Shown in pieces: positions 10,772 to 22,844 of a DNA stretch of 64,000 nucleotides. The DNA comes from Paraspadella gotoi. Taxonomy: Eukaryota; Chaetognatha. The position numbers and the translations under genes are program-made. The notes under the pieces were generated by a model. That model did no database searches, had not been told where the DNA came from, and was given only the letters and a program-made list of their open reading frames with translations. Numbering within the stretch: the first letter of the stretch is position 1; every line of letters begins with the position of its first letter. The stretch covers positions 10,150,984-10,214,983 of the forward strand of contig CM119270.1 of assembly GCA_051294375.1 (NCBI GenBank). Reading direction: 5' to 3'.

Positions 10772-13700
10772 CTACTTCCAGTTCACCTTTGAAGTTTTTC
10801 TTTTAACCTTTAGATGATCTTTAATTTTTGTTTGAAGCAAACCTCTACGGTGCATATGATTTTGCTTCATAATTTTTGACGCAGCCTCTAAACGTTCCCA
10901 TGACGATGTAGCTTTAGATTTAGCATTTCCCTTCTTATGTTTTTTATAAATTTTCAGTAAACTATCGTTATTTTTACTTAATCTTTTATTTCGAGATGTG
11001 TTGATTTTTGTTTGTTTTTCCAGTCGACAAGTGCTCTGGTGTAGTACGAACAGATATGGAGAGAGAAACGTTTCATTGCAATCTTTACACGTGGTGGAAC
11101 CAAAAGTCATCTCGTTTTCTTTCTTGCCGGTAGAAGTTTGTACTTTTCGCGATTCTCCTGATGTTTTTGATTCTAAGAAGGCCTCTATTGTGTCCTCGTC
11201 ATCCTCATCATGAAAATAAGAGGAGTTTTTTATTACCTGTTTTTGCTTTTTAACAGCAGTGCAGTCATGCCTTCGGGTCTTATGGTTTCCACATTTAAAA
11301 CATGTTGGAAGACTAGGTAATATAGTTTCTGTTGAAATTTCATCAACTTTAGCAATTTGTAAAACATCAACAACGATGTTCTCAATAGGATTTCCTTTAG
11401 TTGCAACATTAAGTTTTAGCTCATTTTGGGATTCTGTTTTTTCACTTCGGGATTTTCTTGGACGAATTTCTTTGTGTATATTTCTATTACGATTTAATGT
11501 TGTGAACGCTCCCCTGTGTTTCATAAAACCTTTTTGGCCTAGATTCTGATTAATATCAGAGGCATTTTTACCTTTACAAAGTATTTTGTGCCTTGAAAGC
11601 ACGCTGAGAGCAGCAAATTTTTTTTTGCACTTTTGACAGTGAAGATCCGTTGACATGTTTTCACCCAAAGAATTTTCTTTATTTCTATTGCGTAAAGTTC
11701 TTAAGACTCTTTGTGCAGATGAGGAAGTTTTCAGAGACCTTTTCTTTCTGGAAACAGAATCTTTTGATAGGTTTTTTCTTTTTTTGATTATCAGCAAACC
11801 TTCTTCATTCTTTTTATGTTTGTGTTTCGATATTTTTTTCTTTTTTTTAACCCCAAAGAAAGCTTCATTGATTCTCCTCATACTGCGATAGTGTTTATCA
11901 GAAGCACAATCAAGAATATGGCTATGAAGTTTAGAGGGATAACGAAATGATGCATCGCAAAAGGTACAACGAAAATCCCCATTATCCGGTTTTCCTCCCT
12001 GAGGTAGAGTCGTTACATTTGCAATTATTCCCGATGTTTTTGTTTTGGCCTCTGGAGTTTGGATCCATGGTAATGTTTGTGAGCTATCTATTTCTATAAA
12101 GGATCTTTGCGGCATCACCGAAACCAGACTATGATCAATCTTGTGATGGTTCCATAAATCCAACTTTTCTTCAAATGCGATTGAACAGACCTTGCAGACA
12201 TATTTTCTCTCCCGCATAAAATAGCTTTCTTCGTGAAGAGCCCGAAAAGATTTTAATACATTCTCTGTTTCTTGGGAAAATTTTTCTTTTGGTTTATTTC
12301 TGTGCAACTGAAGAAAGTTCGAAAGGAAAAAATCTTCATTTTGTTTCTCTTGATCCCACTGATCAGAGTTATATCTGTCTTTTTCACCGTTTGTTTTTTT
12401 GAAGGAATTTTCTGTCTTTTCTAAAATATCCATCATCAAAGTTTCAACTTCAGCATAAATGTTAGCTTCAGCTTGTCTAAATGAGTCCAAACAAAATTGT
12501 TCTATTTTAGATTTAGTTGTTGAATGAGGTTTAATGTCAAATAATATTTTTCCTCCTTTTATCTTGAATTTACTAGGAAAATTATATTTTGTCCACATAA
12601 TTCGCGGATTTTTTGGGGGATACATCTGAATAATATTTTGCCTTTCTTTTCTAATTTTCCGTGAGTAATCAAGTATATCTTCTTCAGTTCCGTGCATTGA
12701 GTGAGCCAAATTTTGGGCAATGATAAGATTAATATTTGAAAACGAATTTATATCATTAGGAGTTTGGTTTTCATAATAGTCCTGTCTAACTTCTGAGATA
12801 GAAATACAACTCTGATTCATTGCATATTTGTTATCATTATGCTCAAGTTTCCAACTTGAACTATCAGTCTCAATTGGGCACTTTATGATTTCTTGTGCGT
12901 CGCTTATGGATTTTATATCCTCAATTGTCTCGAACGAGTTTTGCGTCTGTAACAATGGCTTTCCATTTTTTTCATCTAAGTTAGTTTCTGAACTGTCAAT
13001 CAAAGAAAGATTAGCGATTCCAAAAGAATGAAAACAATTTACGTGTTCCGATAAAAATTTCTGGTGAAAATACTTTTTTTGGCAAAACTGACATCGAAAT
13101 ATAGAATTTTCATGAATGAATTTGATATGTTTCTTCAATTGCGCCCTATTTTCAAAGCTGATTAAACAAATTTTACATCTCATATCTTCTGTCTCAGAAG
13201 TCTCATAAGTCACGCGTTCAGTCCCAAGTTCTCTCTCTCTTCTTTTTAATTTCATAAACTCTTCACCTTTCGCAAAATCAGACTTTTCTTCTCGACTTAG
13301 ATCTGTCTTATTTACCATTTCTGTTTCAAGCTGAGCGTGGGTTTTGAACAAATGGTCCTTTAATATTGGCGCTTCATTATACTCGACTTCGCACACGTGA
13401 CAATAATAAAGTCCTGGCATTGATTCCTGAACACCTGAAGCTTTTTCCTCCGCCACCTCCTTGTTTTCTATGTTATCTAAAACAGAATCGTCAAGTTTTG
13501 ATGCAACATTCTCAGTTTCCGGTCTGTATTTGGGATGAATATGATACTTCAAATAGTGCTTCTTTAAGGACTCACATCTTTTGTATGTATAAAGACATAC
13601 GTCGCAACGAAATCTCTTATTTCTGCCCTTTTTGATCACGTGAAGATCTTCAACAGGAGAGAAATTAAACTTTCCAGAGGCTACAACGTTTCTCCTTCTT

Positions 13701-14808
13701 TTTTTCCGCGGTACCGCTGAAACGCTCTTATCCGAAGCCGACGACTTAATGGGATGAAGTACTCCGGCCGACCTTTTACTCCGTCTCGAGGAAAGCTCTA
13801 TTGCCCGGTTGGAAGCGGGTGAGTCTTCGCCGCAGTTTTCCTTCCCTGTTAATTCGAGTTCTTCGATCGAACCGAGGATTTCAATGGGGTTGTCCTCAAC
13901 TTCATCACTTTTAAGGCAATCCAGGACTCGCGGCTTTGTTGCCTTCTCGTCAAGTTTCGACGACTTTTGGTCTTCAACAATGAGCTTGGGAAAGACTTTG
14001 AAATCGGTATCAACTTGAAAAATAATCTTATTTAAAATGGAATCCTCCACTTTGGAAACCGTCGAGCATACCAATTTCGAAAATTGCTCGTCACAGGGCT
14101 CGTTCGTTTTTTCCACTTCTCCATCCGCCTCATCGTGCTTATCATAATCATTCGACAATGTTGCCTTTTCTGCGGAACCCTCTTTAACGGCGTCTTTTGG
14201 CGACGTTTGATGAGCGGACCACTTTTCTTGATCAGATTCAGCGCCCTCGATTTGCGTCGGAGAATTGCAACGAGATAAGTCCTCGTCCTCTTCTGTGTCA
14301 AAATCCTCGGCTGAAAGAATGCTGAATGTTTGCTGTACGAAAAGTGGAGGCGACCTTGTTGACTCTAAAGAATCGTTCGTTTTTATTTCGATTTTGAAAT
14401 GTTGCTTGGATTCTTTCGGCGAGGCTTTTTGGTCAGATTTAGTCTTTTTATTGACTGTGAAAAGTTGACTTTTATCCTTTGGTTTATGGTCATTTTTTTC
14501 GAATTTCATCTTTTCCTTAGAGACAAGGCATGAGTTATCTTCCATCTCGACGGATTTTATCGTGGCTCCCGAAAAATCGACGACCTTAATTTCGAATGGA
14601 GAGTCGGACGTTTCGTCGATTTGATCAGGTAGTTTGTCCCGTTCAAAACTGGAGTGATTGTTGATCTCCTGGGATTTGGACTTTTCCGGCGAAATGCACG
14701 GCACCGTCATGGCCTTGGGTTCAAGCTTTGATGCTTCAGAGGGGACTGCTTCAGCATCTGATCTGGCTTTTCGATAGGTGGCCGGATGGGTGTCGTCTTC
14801 GACGTCAG
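10772..14808 (-). CDS. PRDM-family zinc-finger protein, coding exon 5 (last)
   Basis: This exon encodes the DNA-binding half of a probable nuclear regulator: 1344 codons and a stop after a two-base start that completes a split codon. The acceptor CTTCCTCAG precedes CTGACG at 14808; the frame is open upstream of the ATG at 14710, so that ATG is internal. The first ~390 residues are acidic and Ser/Lys-rich, with a basic patch PRKKRRRN (possible nuclear signal). C2H2 fingers follow in scattered form: FRCDVCLYTYKRCESLKKHY, YYCHVCEVEYNEAPILKDHL, a close pair RCKICLISF and RCQFCQKKYF, then CKVCSIAF, CTFCDASF, CQKCKKKF and CKDCNETF. The last three end in Cys instead of the final His (C2HC). CFKCGNHKTRRHDC is an extra knuckle-like motif. 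Lys/Arg-rich linkers lie near the end. Phase 1 matches exon 4. Dispersed fingers recall PRDM2/RIZ; orthology is inference. Confidence 0.85.
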
Positions 14809-15394
14809 CTGAGGAAGATCAAAATGAAGTTTTAAAATGGAGTAAATATGATCGTGAGAGGTGTTTAGGTTCACATGACAAATCTTTAAGTAAACTGTAG
14901 CATAAATTAGCATAAATTGGCATACATTAGCCTAAATTATTATCATTTTCAAAGATGAGAATTAAAAGAAAATTGGAACTTAATTTCATATTTCTACTTT
15001 TTACTTGTCTTTTTTATTTTCCCACTTTTATTTGTCTTTCTTTTTTCTTAACCTCTTTCTTTCTTCCTTCCTCTCTTTATCGCTTTCTTTTTTTTTCTTT
15101 TCATCTCACGTGCTTTTTTTTTATCTTTTGTTCTTTCTTTCTTTCGCCCTTTCTTTTTATTTTTCTTTATTTCGTTATTTTTTCTTTATATCTCTAATGT
15201 CATAATTTTAAAACCTTGTGGCAGCATCAACACGCGACCTCATGAGATCATCTTTCTCTCTCACAATCACTGACCGATCACAGGTCACCACAAGTCTCTC
15301 CCGACTGTCTTCAGCCGGTTTCTCGGTACAGTTTATTATTTATTATTTTAGCTAAAATAATAGGCATAGCGAATTTCCTTTCTTTTCGTTGTGT
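14809..15394. other. PRDM intron 4, 3' part
   Basis: No gene. 14990-15200 is an almost pure pyrimidine tract (purine on the gene's strand). 15345-15362 holds the self-complementary AGCTAAAATAAT motif that also borders the PLE downstream. Confidence 0.6.
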
Positions 15395-15548
15395 TTGGAT
15401 TAGTAGAAATAAGTTTGAGTTTATTTGCAACAACGATTTTATTAGTACATAAGGACGTACATGTTTCGGCTTTAGTTACAAGCCTTCTTCAGCGTCATAG
15501 AGAAAAATTGTTTTGTGAACTTTTACAAATTATTTGTGCAAAGGAAAA

Positions 15549-15592
<44 letters not shown>

Positions 15593-15961
15593 CAGAGACA
15601 GGGCAAAGTTTCCAACACAGAGTTGAGAAAAGAATAGTGGTCAGATGTGAGGACAGGTCAAGGTGAAGACAGATTGAGTTAGACTGTGAAAAGAAATTAA
15701 ATGGTGAAAAATTTTGAGAGAGAGGGAGAGAGACAGAGAGAGAGAGAGAGAGAAAGGAACATTAGTAACAATACATTGTGCAATGTACAACAAAGATAAA
15801 TGATTTAAACTAACAGTGAAATAAATATTTTAACATTAAACTACTTAATAAATAATTGAGTATAAAACAGTGAAATTGAAATGTGAAAGGAAAGAGAGAA
15901 TTAAGTTTAGAAGATATTAATGTGGAAAGTGAAATTTAAGAATTAAGAAAGAGCTCAAAAT
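15395..15961 (-). repeat. PLE terminal repeat (pLTR), inverted upstream copy
   Basis: Reverse complement of 17470-18025 with high identity, including GA microsatellites and the hammerhead-like motif. It meets the coding part at the short palindrome GAGCTCAAAATGAGCTGG (about 15954-15971). Leading repeats in inverted orientation are a known PLE arrangement. Confidence 0.85.
15454..15497 (-). ncRNA. Hammerhead-ribozyme-like motif in PLE pLTR
   Basis: On the minus strand: CTGAAGA, a stem GGCTT/AAGCC closed by a short loop, GAAA, then CATGTACGTC with GTC as the candidate cleavage triplet. The core matches CTGANGA...GAAA with one extra A before the stem. Helix III would be only about 2 bp, as reported for PLE hammerheads that act as dimers. 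Activity is not shown by sequence. Confidence 0.6.
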
Positions 15962-17424
15962 GAGCTGGCAGAGTCTATCCTCTTCTGGTATCGGAAAGCA
16001 GACGATACCATTCTGGCCGTGCGCAAAGACCTCATTGAGGACTTACTGAACCATTTGAACAGCATTCATGTGAGCATCAAGTGGACATGTGAAAAAGAGG
16101 TGAATGGGTCGATTCCAATGCTCGATGTGCTTATAAAGCGCAAAGAGGGCGGCTCATTGGAATTCTCAGTATATCGCAAACCTACACACACAGACCAATA
16201 CATTCCCTTCGATTCTCATGCCCCCTTGTCTCACAAGCTAGCCACGATCAGATCCCTTACCAGAAGGGCTATATTGATTCCGTCGACCCCCGAGCTTCAG
16301 GCCGCCGAGCTTGAGCATGTCAAAAGAGCCTTGGCGATCAATGGTTACCCATTGTGGGCCTTCGAGAAGGCCAGGTACCGGCCGTATCTGGTTGAGGGCA
16401 GTGGCCACCAAGGGGCTGCCCAAGTAACCGCTAGCGTTGATTCTACCTCCAACCCCCAGGAGGAAGAAAGGGTTCTTGCTGCTGAAGAGCCTACCGCGCC
16501 CACCACAGCGCAACTGGAAGATAAGCAGAAGCGCCCTAAGAACGTGGGTCACTTGTCCCTCCCCTACCACCAATCACTGAGTCATTGGTGCGGGTGCTGG
16601 CAAAGCAGGGGATCTCCACCTCAGTGACGACCCGCGGTTCTCTACAAGAGCAATTGGTGAAACCGAAAGATAAAATCCCCAGACCGAAAACATCAGGAGC
16701 CGTCTATTGGGCGGCCTGTGCAGGGGCGGGCAACCAAGCCTGTGCAGCAGCATACGTGGGCGAAACAGGCAAGTCTCTAACAGACCGCTTTCAGCAGCAC
16801 ACAAAACCTTATCGCGATGCGAGAGGACATTACCTATCTGCGGTGCTGAACATACAGTAAATACTGGCCATCTATTTTAGAGAGTCAGACTGTCTCGTGC
16901 TGTCCCATGACCCAAACTGGTTCTCAAGAGGTATTAGAGAGGCGATCTATATCAAAGCCCTCGAGCCCTCTTTGAATCGTGATGGAGGACGATTCGATCT
17001 CCCTCCAAGCTATGATACGCTTATCAAAAGCGACAAAAGCGTGGTGGAGGCCCCGCCACCACCACGTCCGCACAATGACTCCCCCGTTTCTACTCAACGA
17101 AACAAGGGGAGACCTTTGCGCAGGCAATGGGCAAACGATGCCTCTCCTTCAACTGCAGCAACTCACTCCCTCTCTCTGTGGAGTAAGCGCCCACCAAAAA
17201 GGCGGCTGCTGGAGGAAGGAGAGGAGTCCACAACTCATGTCGCAAAAGCGGCAAGAACGGACAACCACCCATCTCGCCAGCAGACGAGAAGAGGGCAGTC
17301 GACAGGCGTACCAGGCCAGAGAGACATCAGGGTAGCCTTTGGACTCTTCCCGCAAGGAAGCCTACCCAATCCATCACATACAGGCTCAATCGATATGACC
17401 TCTCAGCCACTGACGCGCCAATGA
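15962..17424 (+). pseudogene. Penelope-like element ORF: RT C-terminus plus GIY-YIG endonuclease, 5'-truncated and frameshifted
   Basis: The frame enters inside the reverse transcriptase at LFWYRKADDTILAV (ADD replaces the usual YVDD-type catalytic motif) and runs through the thumb region (VYRKPTHTDQYIPF, LSHKLATIRSLTRRA). A frameshift near 16585 joins SLSHW to VRVLAKQGISTSV. The GIY-YIG nuclease domain follows: AVYWA, then YVGETGKSL, then REAIYIKALEPSLN. Two more shifts near 16840-16880 break it around AEHTVNTGH. A Ser/Arg-rich tail ends at 17424. RT fingers and palm are absent. PLE proteins copy RNA and nick DNA for insertion; this copy cannot. It sits in PRDM intron 4 on the opposite strand to the gene. 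Confidence 0.9.
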
Positions 17425-18075
17425 CTCGACCACATCGTCACTACCTCTCATTTGCTTCAACCAAAGGGGGCCAGCTCATTTTGAGCTCTTTCTTAATTCT
17501 TAAATTTCACTTTCCACATTAATATCTTCTAAACTTAATTCTCTCTTTCCTTTCACATTTCAATTTCACTGTTTTTATACTCAATTATTTATTAAGTAGT
17601 TTAATGTTAAAATATTTATTTCACTGTTAGTTTAAATCATTTATCTTTGTTGTACATTGCACAATGTATTGTTACTAATGTTCCTTTCTCTCTCTCTCTC
17701 TCTCTGTCTCTCTCCCTCTCTCTCAAAATTTTTCACCATTTAATTTCTTTTCACAGTCTAACTCAATCTGTCTTCACCTTGACCTGTCCTCACATCTGAC
17801 CACTATTCTTTTCTCAACTCTGTGTTGGAAACTTTGCCCTGTCTCTGTCTCTCTGTCTCTCTCTCTCTCTCTCTTACTTTTCCTTTTGCACAAATAATTT
17901 GTAAAAGTTCACAAAACAATTTTTCTCTATGACGCTGAAGAAGGCTTGTAACTAAAGCCGAAACATGTACGTCCTTATGTACTAATAAAATCGTTGTTGC
18001 AAATAAACTCAAACTTATTTCTACTAGCTAAAATAATAAATATTAAATACCATTAGTTGTATTATTTTATCATAA
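17425..18075 (+). repeat. PLE pLTR, downstream copy
   Basis: Follows the ORF directly, carries AGCTCATTTTGAGCT, CT microsatellites, and the hammerhead-like motif near its end, then CTAGCTAAAATAATAAATAT. Same strand as the ORF, inverted relative to 15395-15961. Confidence 0.85.
17931..17974 (+). ncRNA. Hammerhead-ribozyme-like motif in PLE pLTR
   Basis: GACG, CTGAAGA, stem GGCTT/AAGCC, GAAA, CATGTACGTCC. Identical core to the minus-strand copy at 15454-15497. Confidence 0.6.
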
Positions 18076-18081
18076 TTTACC

Positions 18082-18810
18082 CGGCAAGGAAGCCTACCCA
18101 ATCCATCACATACAGGCTCAATCGATATGACCTCTCAGCCACTGACGCGCCAATGACTCGACCACATCGTCACTACCTCTCATTTGCTTCAACCAAAGGG
18201 GGCCAGCTCATTTTGAGCTCTTTCTTAATTCTTAAATTTCACTTTCCACATTATATCTTCTAAACTTAATTCTCTCTTTCCTTTCACATTTCAATTTCAC
18301 TGTTTTATACTCAATTATTTATTAAGTAGTTTAATGTTAAAATATTTATTTCACTGTTAGTTTAAAATCATTATCTTTGTTGTACATTGCACAATGTATT
18401 GTTACTAATGTTCCTTTCTCTCTCTCTCTCTCTCCTGTCTCTCTCCCTCTCTCTCAAAATTTTTCACCATTTAATTTCTTTTCACAGTCTAACTCAATCT
18501 GTCTTCACCTTGACCTGTCCTCACATCTGACCACTATTCTTTTTCTCAACTCTGTGTTGGAAACTTTGCCCTGTCCTGTCTCTTCTGTCTCTCTCCCTCT
18601 CTCTCTTACTTTTCCTTTGCACAAATAATTTGTAAAAGTTCACAACAACAATTTTCTCTATGACGCTGAAGAAGGCTTGTAACTAAAGCCAAACATGTAC
18701 GTCCTTATGTACTAATAAAATCGTTGTTGCAAATAAACTCAAACTTATTTCTACTAGCTAAAATAATAAATATTAAATACCATTAGTTGTATTATTTTAT
18801 CATAATTTAA
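18082..18810 (+). repeat. Second tandem PLE pLTR copy
   Basis: Direct repeat of about 17353-18075 with small indels, including the last part of the ORF tail. The hammerhead-like core (18662-18704) has lost the G of GAAA (AAAGCCAAAC), so it would be inactive if the base is correct. Tandem pLTRs are common in PLEs; a joining error is also possible, because a gap lies 140 bases on. Confidence 0.75.
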
Positions 18811-20031
18811 TCAGGACAATTAATTTTCAGCCAATTTTACCGAAATTACATAAACTTTTTGATTTTTACAACAACAAAGTACTAAAACAGGTAAATAAAA
18901 ATTGAATAAAATATGTTAGCCAAAAGACCTTAGAATGTCATATAGGTTTAANNNNNNNNNNNNNNNNNNNNNNNNNAAATTTTTCTCATAAAGATTTAAT
19001 GATATAATGACAATCAAAAATGAAAAAAAATTATATATATAAATTAAAGATTGAAGAAAAATAATGATATTACAGTTAGTTTTTTATGATTATTGTAGTG
19101 CTTGTAGTAGTATTCATGGTAGTAGGGGTCTAATTGGTTGATGTTTTTGCGTGTTTGGTATAGGAATAATTTTTTTTGGTCATTATAATTGTTGTGGTCA
19201 ATATGGTTATCATGGTTGTTATCATAATTATATTATAGTATAAATATATATCATATAGTAGTTATAGTAGGGAGTTGTAGCTTTTATATCTGTAATAATA
19301 CTTAGAATTATAGTATGAATGTTGTGATTGTTTAGAGTATAGGAAAGATGTTTTTGGAACAAAATTTTAAAAACAATTTTTAAAATTTATACATCCAATT
19401 GCGAAAAATTTGAATTTAAAACTCAGGGGGGATGTATAGTCAGACATATATTTTTTCCCTCTCCTCCTAACCATTTTTTATATTTCTCACCAAATTTTTA
19501 ATTTTTTTATAAGGGAAGCAAGTTTTTATAATATAAAATTTAGAGATGAAACGAAAAATTCGTTGGAACAGCAATTTAGTTTTTGCTGTTCCAACGAATT
19601 TTTCGTTTCATCTCTTTCTATTTCAGACAGCAAAAAAGAAAGTCAAAAATACAATATAAAATTTTTTTTTAAAATTTATTTACTCTTTTAAGTAACTAAA
19701 ATTTTTAATAATTAGTGGTTAAAAAAGATGGCTATCTTTTTATAACTGTAAAATCATTATTTTTCTTCAATCTTAAATTTATATATATAATTTTTTTATA
19801 TTTTATGATTATCACTATATCATTAAATCTTTATGAGAAAAATTTTTTAAACCTATATGATACATTTTAAGATCTTTTGGCTAACATATTTTATCATAAA
19901 TTTTTATTTACCTGTTTTAGTACTATGTTCCAATAAAAATCAAAAGTACATGTAATTTGGTAAAAAATGGCTGAAAATTAATTGTCCTGATTAAATTATG
20001 ACAAAATAATACAACTAATGGTATTTAATAT
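18791..20031. repeat. Foldback / long-TIR element, about 1.2 kb
   Basis: 18791-19070 and 19745-20031 are inverted repeats (ACCATTAGTTGTATTATTTT and TAATCAGGACAATTAATTTT with their complements). The left arm is interrupted by a 25-N gap at 18952-18976. The core is AT-rich and non-coding and holds a perfect hairpin at 19542-19615. Confidence 0.65.
19542..19615. repeat. Perfect 33-bp hairpin with 8-nt loop
   Basis: The arm 19542-19574 (starting AGAGATGAAACG) is exactly complementary to 19583-19615 (ending CGTTTCATCTCT), with loop TTTAGTTT. No mismatch or bulge is present. Confidence 0.97.
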
Positions 20032-20710
20032 GCGCCTTAGACTTTATTCTGCTGAATAAAATCATTTGACTTTATATATGACTTTATATTTTATGACTTA
20101 TATATATGACTTTATATTTGACTTTATATATGAACTGAGATATGATTTAAATAAATTAAAAATTACATTTTTTAAAGATTTTTTAGGCTTTTTTTTGGTA
20201 GAATCTCAAAAAATATTTATCGTAAAGAGTTGGCAATAGGCTCAAAATAAAGGTCACATCTTATAGTTTCTAGTCCATATATATTAAGTAAAATTATATC
20301 ATATCATTATAGTAAATTATTTAAAAATTTAATTAATATTTTTTCAAATTTTTTGGGGGATGATATGCCTATATTTAAGCTTGAAGAAAAATTTTATTTA
20401 TGAATTAATTGAAAGAAGACTGTCTATAGAACTCGTTGGTATCCTCAATTTTTTAGATTAAAGTCTTATTATATTCTCAATAATACTTACCATTTCATTA
20501 CTTTTTAAACAAAAAAATAATATATTTTGATTAATAACTTTTTAGCCAAAAGTCGCAGAAAGTTGGGAGTGGTCTTAAATTAAAGCTCTCGGTTTACTGA
20601 TATCGTTTGACATATAGATGTTTGAATTGAGTCTATATTTTGCAAAATTAAAACAAAAGTTATCAAATTTTCTCAAAAATTAACCTACCAACTTCAACTG
20701 CAATTAAAAA
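20032..20710. other. AT-rich intronic DNA
   Basis: I see no gene or recognised element apart from short ATGACTTTATAT repeats at about 20065-20145. Confidence 0.4.
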
Positions 20711-21105
20711 AAATCTTAAAAGCATAAGGATCGTCGCAATCGCATAAGAAAAATCTGGATTAACGACAAATTTTGATACTAAAAAAATCAAATTTGAAAA
20801 AGAAAATTAATTTATAAACAGAAAGAAAAAGAAAAAAAAATATAAAACAGTAAAATAACTTATTTTCGAGTTTAATTTTTAGCAAGTGCTAAGTCTTGAG
20901 AAACATTATTGAAGGTACTTTTGTTTTATTTTTAGCCCGCATAAGCGAGCAGTTTGATCAAATGCGACCTCTCCAAACACTGTCAACATTCCCAGACAAA
21001 AGACAAGGTGAAATTTGAATCAGACTGACGAAGTGAAGTAAAGACTAAAGAGAAGTAAAATGAAGTAAAGTAAAATAAAATAATAAATATTATTCTGATT
21101 GATAT
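20711..21105 (+). repeat. Helentron/HINE-like family B, 5' part
   Basis: Starts CTTAAAAGCATAAGGATCG followed by TCGCAATCGCATAAG. 20840-21060 is directly repeated at 21960-22200 (AGCGAGCAGTTTGATC, CTGTCAACATTCCCAGAC). The hairpin end is missing here. Confidence 0.65.
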
Positions 21106-21109
21106 TTAG

Positions 21110-21610
21110 GGCATTCCCGGAGATCAATGCCCTCTGGAGGACTATGGGAAAACGAAGAGCAAGGTTTTTCTTAAAGAATTAACGGAAAAAAGAAGAGGAA
21201 GGAAATGGAACGGAAGAGGATAACATTTCGGGGAAAAAGAATAAAGGAATTCAGATATAATTTTATTTTAATATTTTTAATTTTTGTTATATGAAATTGG
21301 TACAACTAATATATATTTGGGTAAAAATTAAGGTTACAATAAATTATGGTTAAGAATAAATTAAGAATAAGTGTAAGTTAACTAGAAAAATAAATTAAGG
21401 TTAAAAATAAGTTAGGGGTAAGTTAGGGTTAAGTTAGGGTTAGGGGTAATTTAGGGTTAGGGGTAAGTTAGGGGTAGAGGTAAGTTTAGGTTAGGGGTAG
21501 GTTTGGGTTAGGGGTAAGTTAAGGGTAAATTAGAGTTAAATTTAAAATTAAGTTTTGGCTTAAGTATATAATAATTTAACATTTCAAAAATAATATTTAA
21601 ATATTAATAA
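21110..21610 (+). repeat. Element D, left part with TTAGGG-like core
   Basis: Begins ATTCCCGGAGATCAATGCCC, like the TIR element at 30868-31850. 21405-21550 is an array of TTAGGGGTAAG and TTAGGGTTAAG units. It is interrupted at about 21610 by a family B insertion and continues at 22845. Confidence 0.75.
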
Positions 21611-21625
21611 ATTTATAAAAAATAA

Positions 21626-22555
21626 AATCTTAAAAGCATAAGGATTGTCGCAATTGCATAAGAAAAATCTGGATTGACGACAAATTTTGATAATAAAAAA
21701 AAGCAAATTTGAAGAAAAAAAAAAATTTATAAACAGAAAAAAAAAGAAGAAAAGAATAAATAAAGAATAGAAAGGAAAGAAAGAATAGAAAAAAAAGAAT
21801 AGAAAGGAAAGAAAGAATAGAAAGGAAAAAAAGAATAGAAAGGAAAAAAAGAATAGAAAAGAAAGAAAGAATAGAAAGGGGAAAAAAAGAAAACAGAAAG
21901 AAAAATTCTATTTTGCGATTGTCAATTTACAGTTACAGTTTCTGAAAAAAAAAAAACACACTTTTTCATTGTTAAAAGAATAAATATAAAACAGTAAAAT
22001 AACTTATTTTCGAGTTTAATTTTTAGCAAGTGGAGACTGGAGTAACATTATTGAAGGTACTTTTGTTTTACTTTAAGCAGGCATAAGCGAGCAGTTTGAT
22101 CGAATGCGACCTCTCTAAACACTGTCAGCATTCCCAGACAAAAGACAAAGTGATTCTTGAATCAGACTGACGAAGAGAATTAAAGACTAAAGTGAAATAA
22201 AAACCCAATGTTACTATGGCAAAATGATAACATGCACGAATGCGATGCCTAATTTTACGAGTTCAATCCCAATTCAAATTTTTTTTAAATAAAAAAACAG
22301 AGAGAGAGAGAGAGAGAAAGAGAGAGAAAAGAAAGAAATCAAATGGCAGCAGCAGAAGCAGCAGGAGAAAAGAAAGAAAAAGAGAGAGCCCCTGCAGAGC
22401 CAGCTGCAGACTCAAAAGGCAGCAGCAAAAGCAGCAGGAGAAAATAGAGAAAAAGAATAAGCCCCTGCAGAGCCAGCTGCAGACTCATTTTTTCCCTGTG
22501 ATTATGAATCAGTGAATAGGGAAAAGAGAGAGGGAGAGAGACATGTAATTAAAAG

Positions 22556-22594
<39 letters not shown>

Positions 22595-22844
22595 GAAAAT
22601 AAAAGAGAGAAAATTTGTTTTGATAAAACGTAAACAAAACATAACATAACTGTCCAGACTCAATTTTAAGCACATCGGTGATGAGAAGCTCTATATAAAT
22701 TTTCAGCTTTATAAACCCAAATTTAATCATAAAAAAGGCGATCTATAATTTGGAACGCCGACGACGACGACAACGACGACGACGACGCCACTTATGCGCA
22801 AAAGTGTTACAATATCGTCGCAAACGCTTAGCGATTGCGACGAT
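21626..22844 (+). repeat. Helentron/HINE-like family B, full copy inserted in element D
   Basis: 5' end CTTAAAAGCATAAGGATTG with sub-terminal ATTGTCGCAATTGC. The interior holds GA/AAAGAATAG microsatellites, a two-fold repeat of about 80 bp around CCCTGCAGAGCCAGCTGCAG, GA runs, (CGA)n and a 3' hairpin at 22814-22844. Hairpin arms ATCGTCGCAA/TTGCGACGAT match the 5' sub-terminal motif. Apparent Lys/Arg/Gln-rich frames are microsatellite translations. Confidence 0.75.

Noticed and set aside
16238-17355. Minus-strand frames opposite the PLE ORF
   Set aside because: No motif, and they overlap recognisable RT and GIY-YIG sequence on the plus strand.
21405-21550. A telomere or chromosome end
   Set aside because: TTAGGG-like units are irregular, short and inside a TIR element that occurs several times; unique gene sequence continues on both sides.
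22240-22515. Lys/Arg/Glu/Gln-rich small protein (also near 53023-53332)
   Set aside because: Translation of GA and GCAGCA microsatellites within family B repeats.
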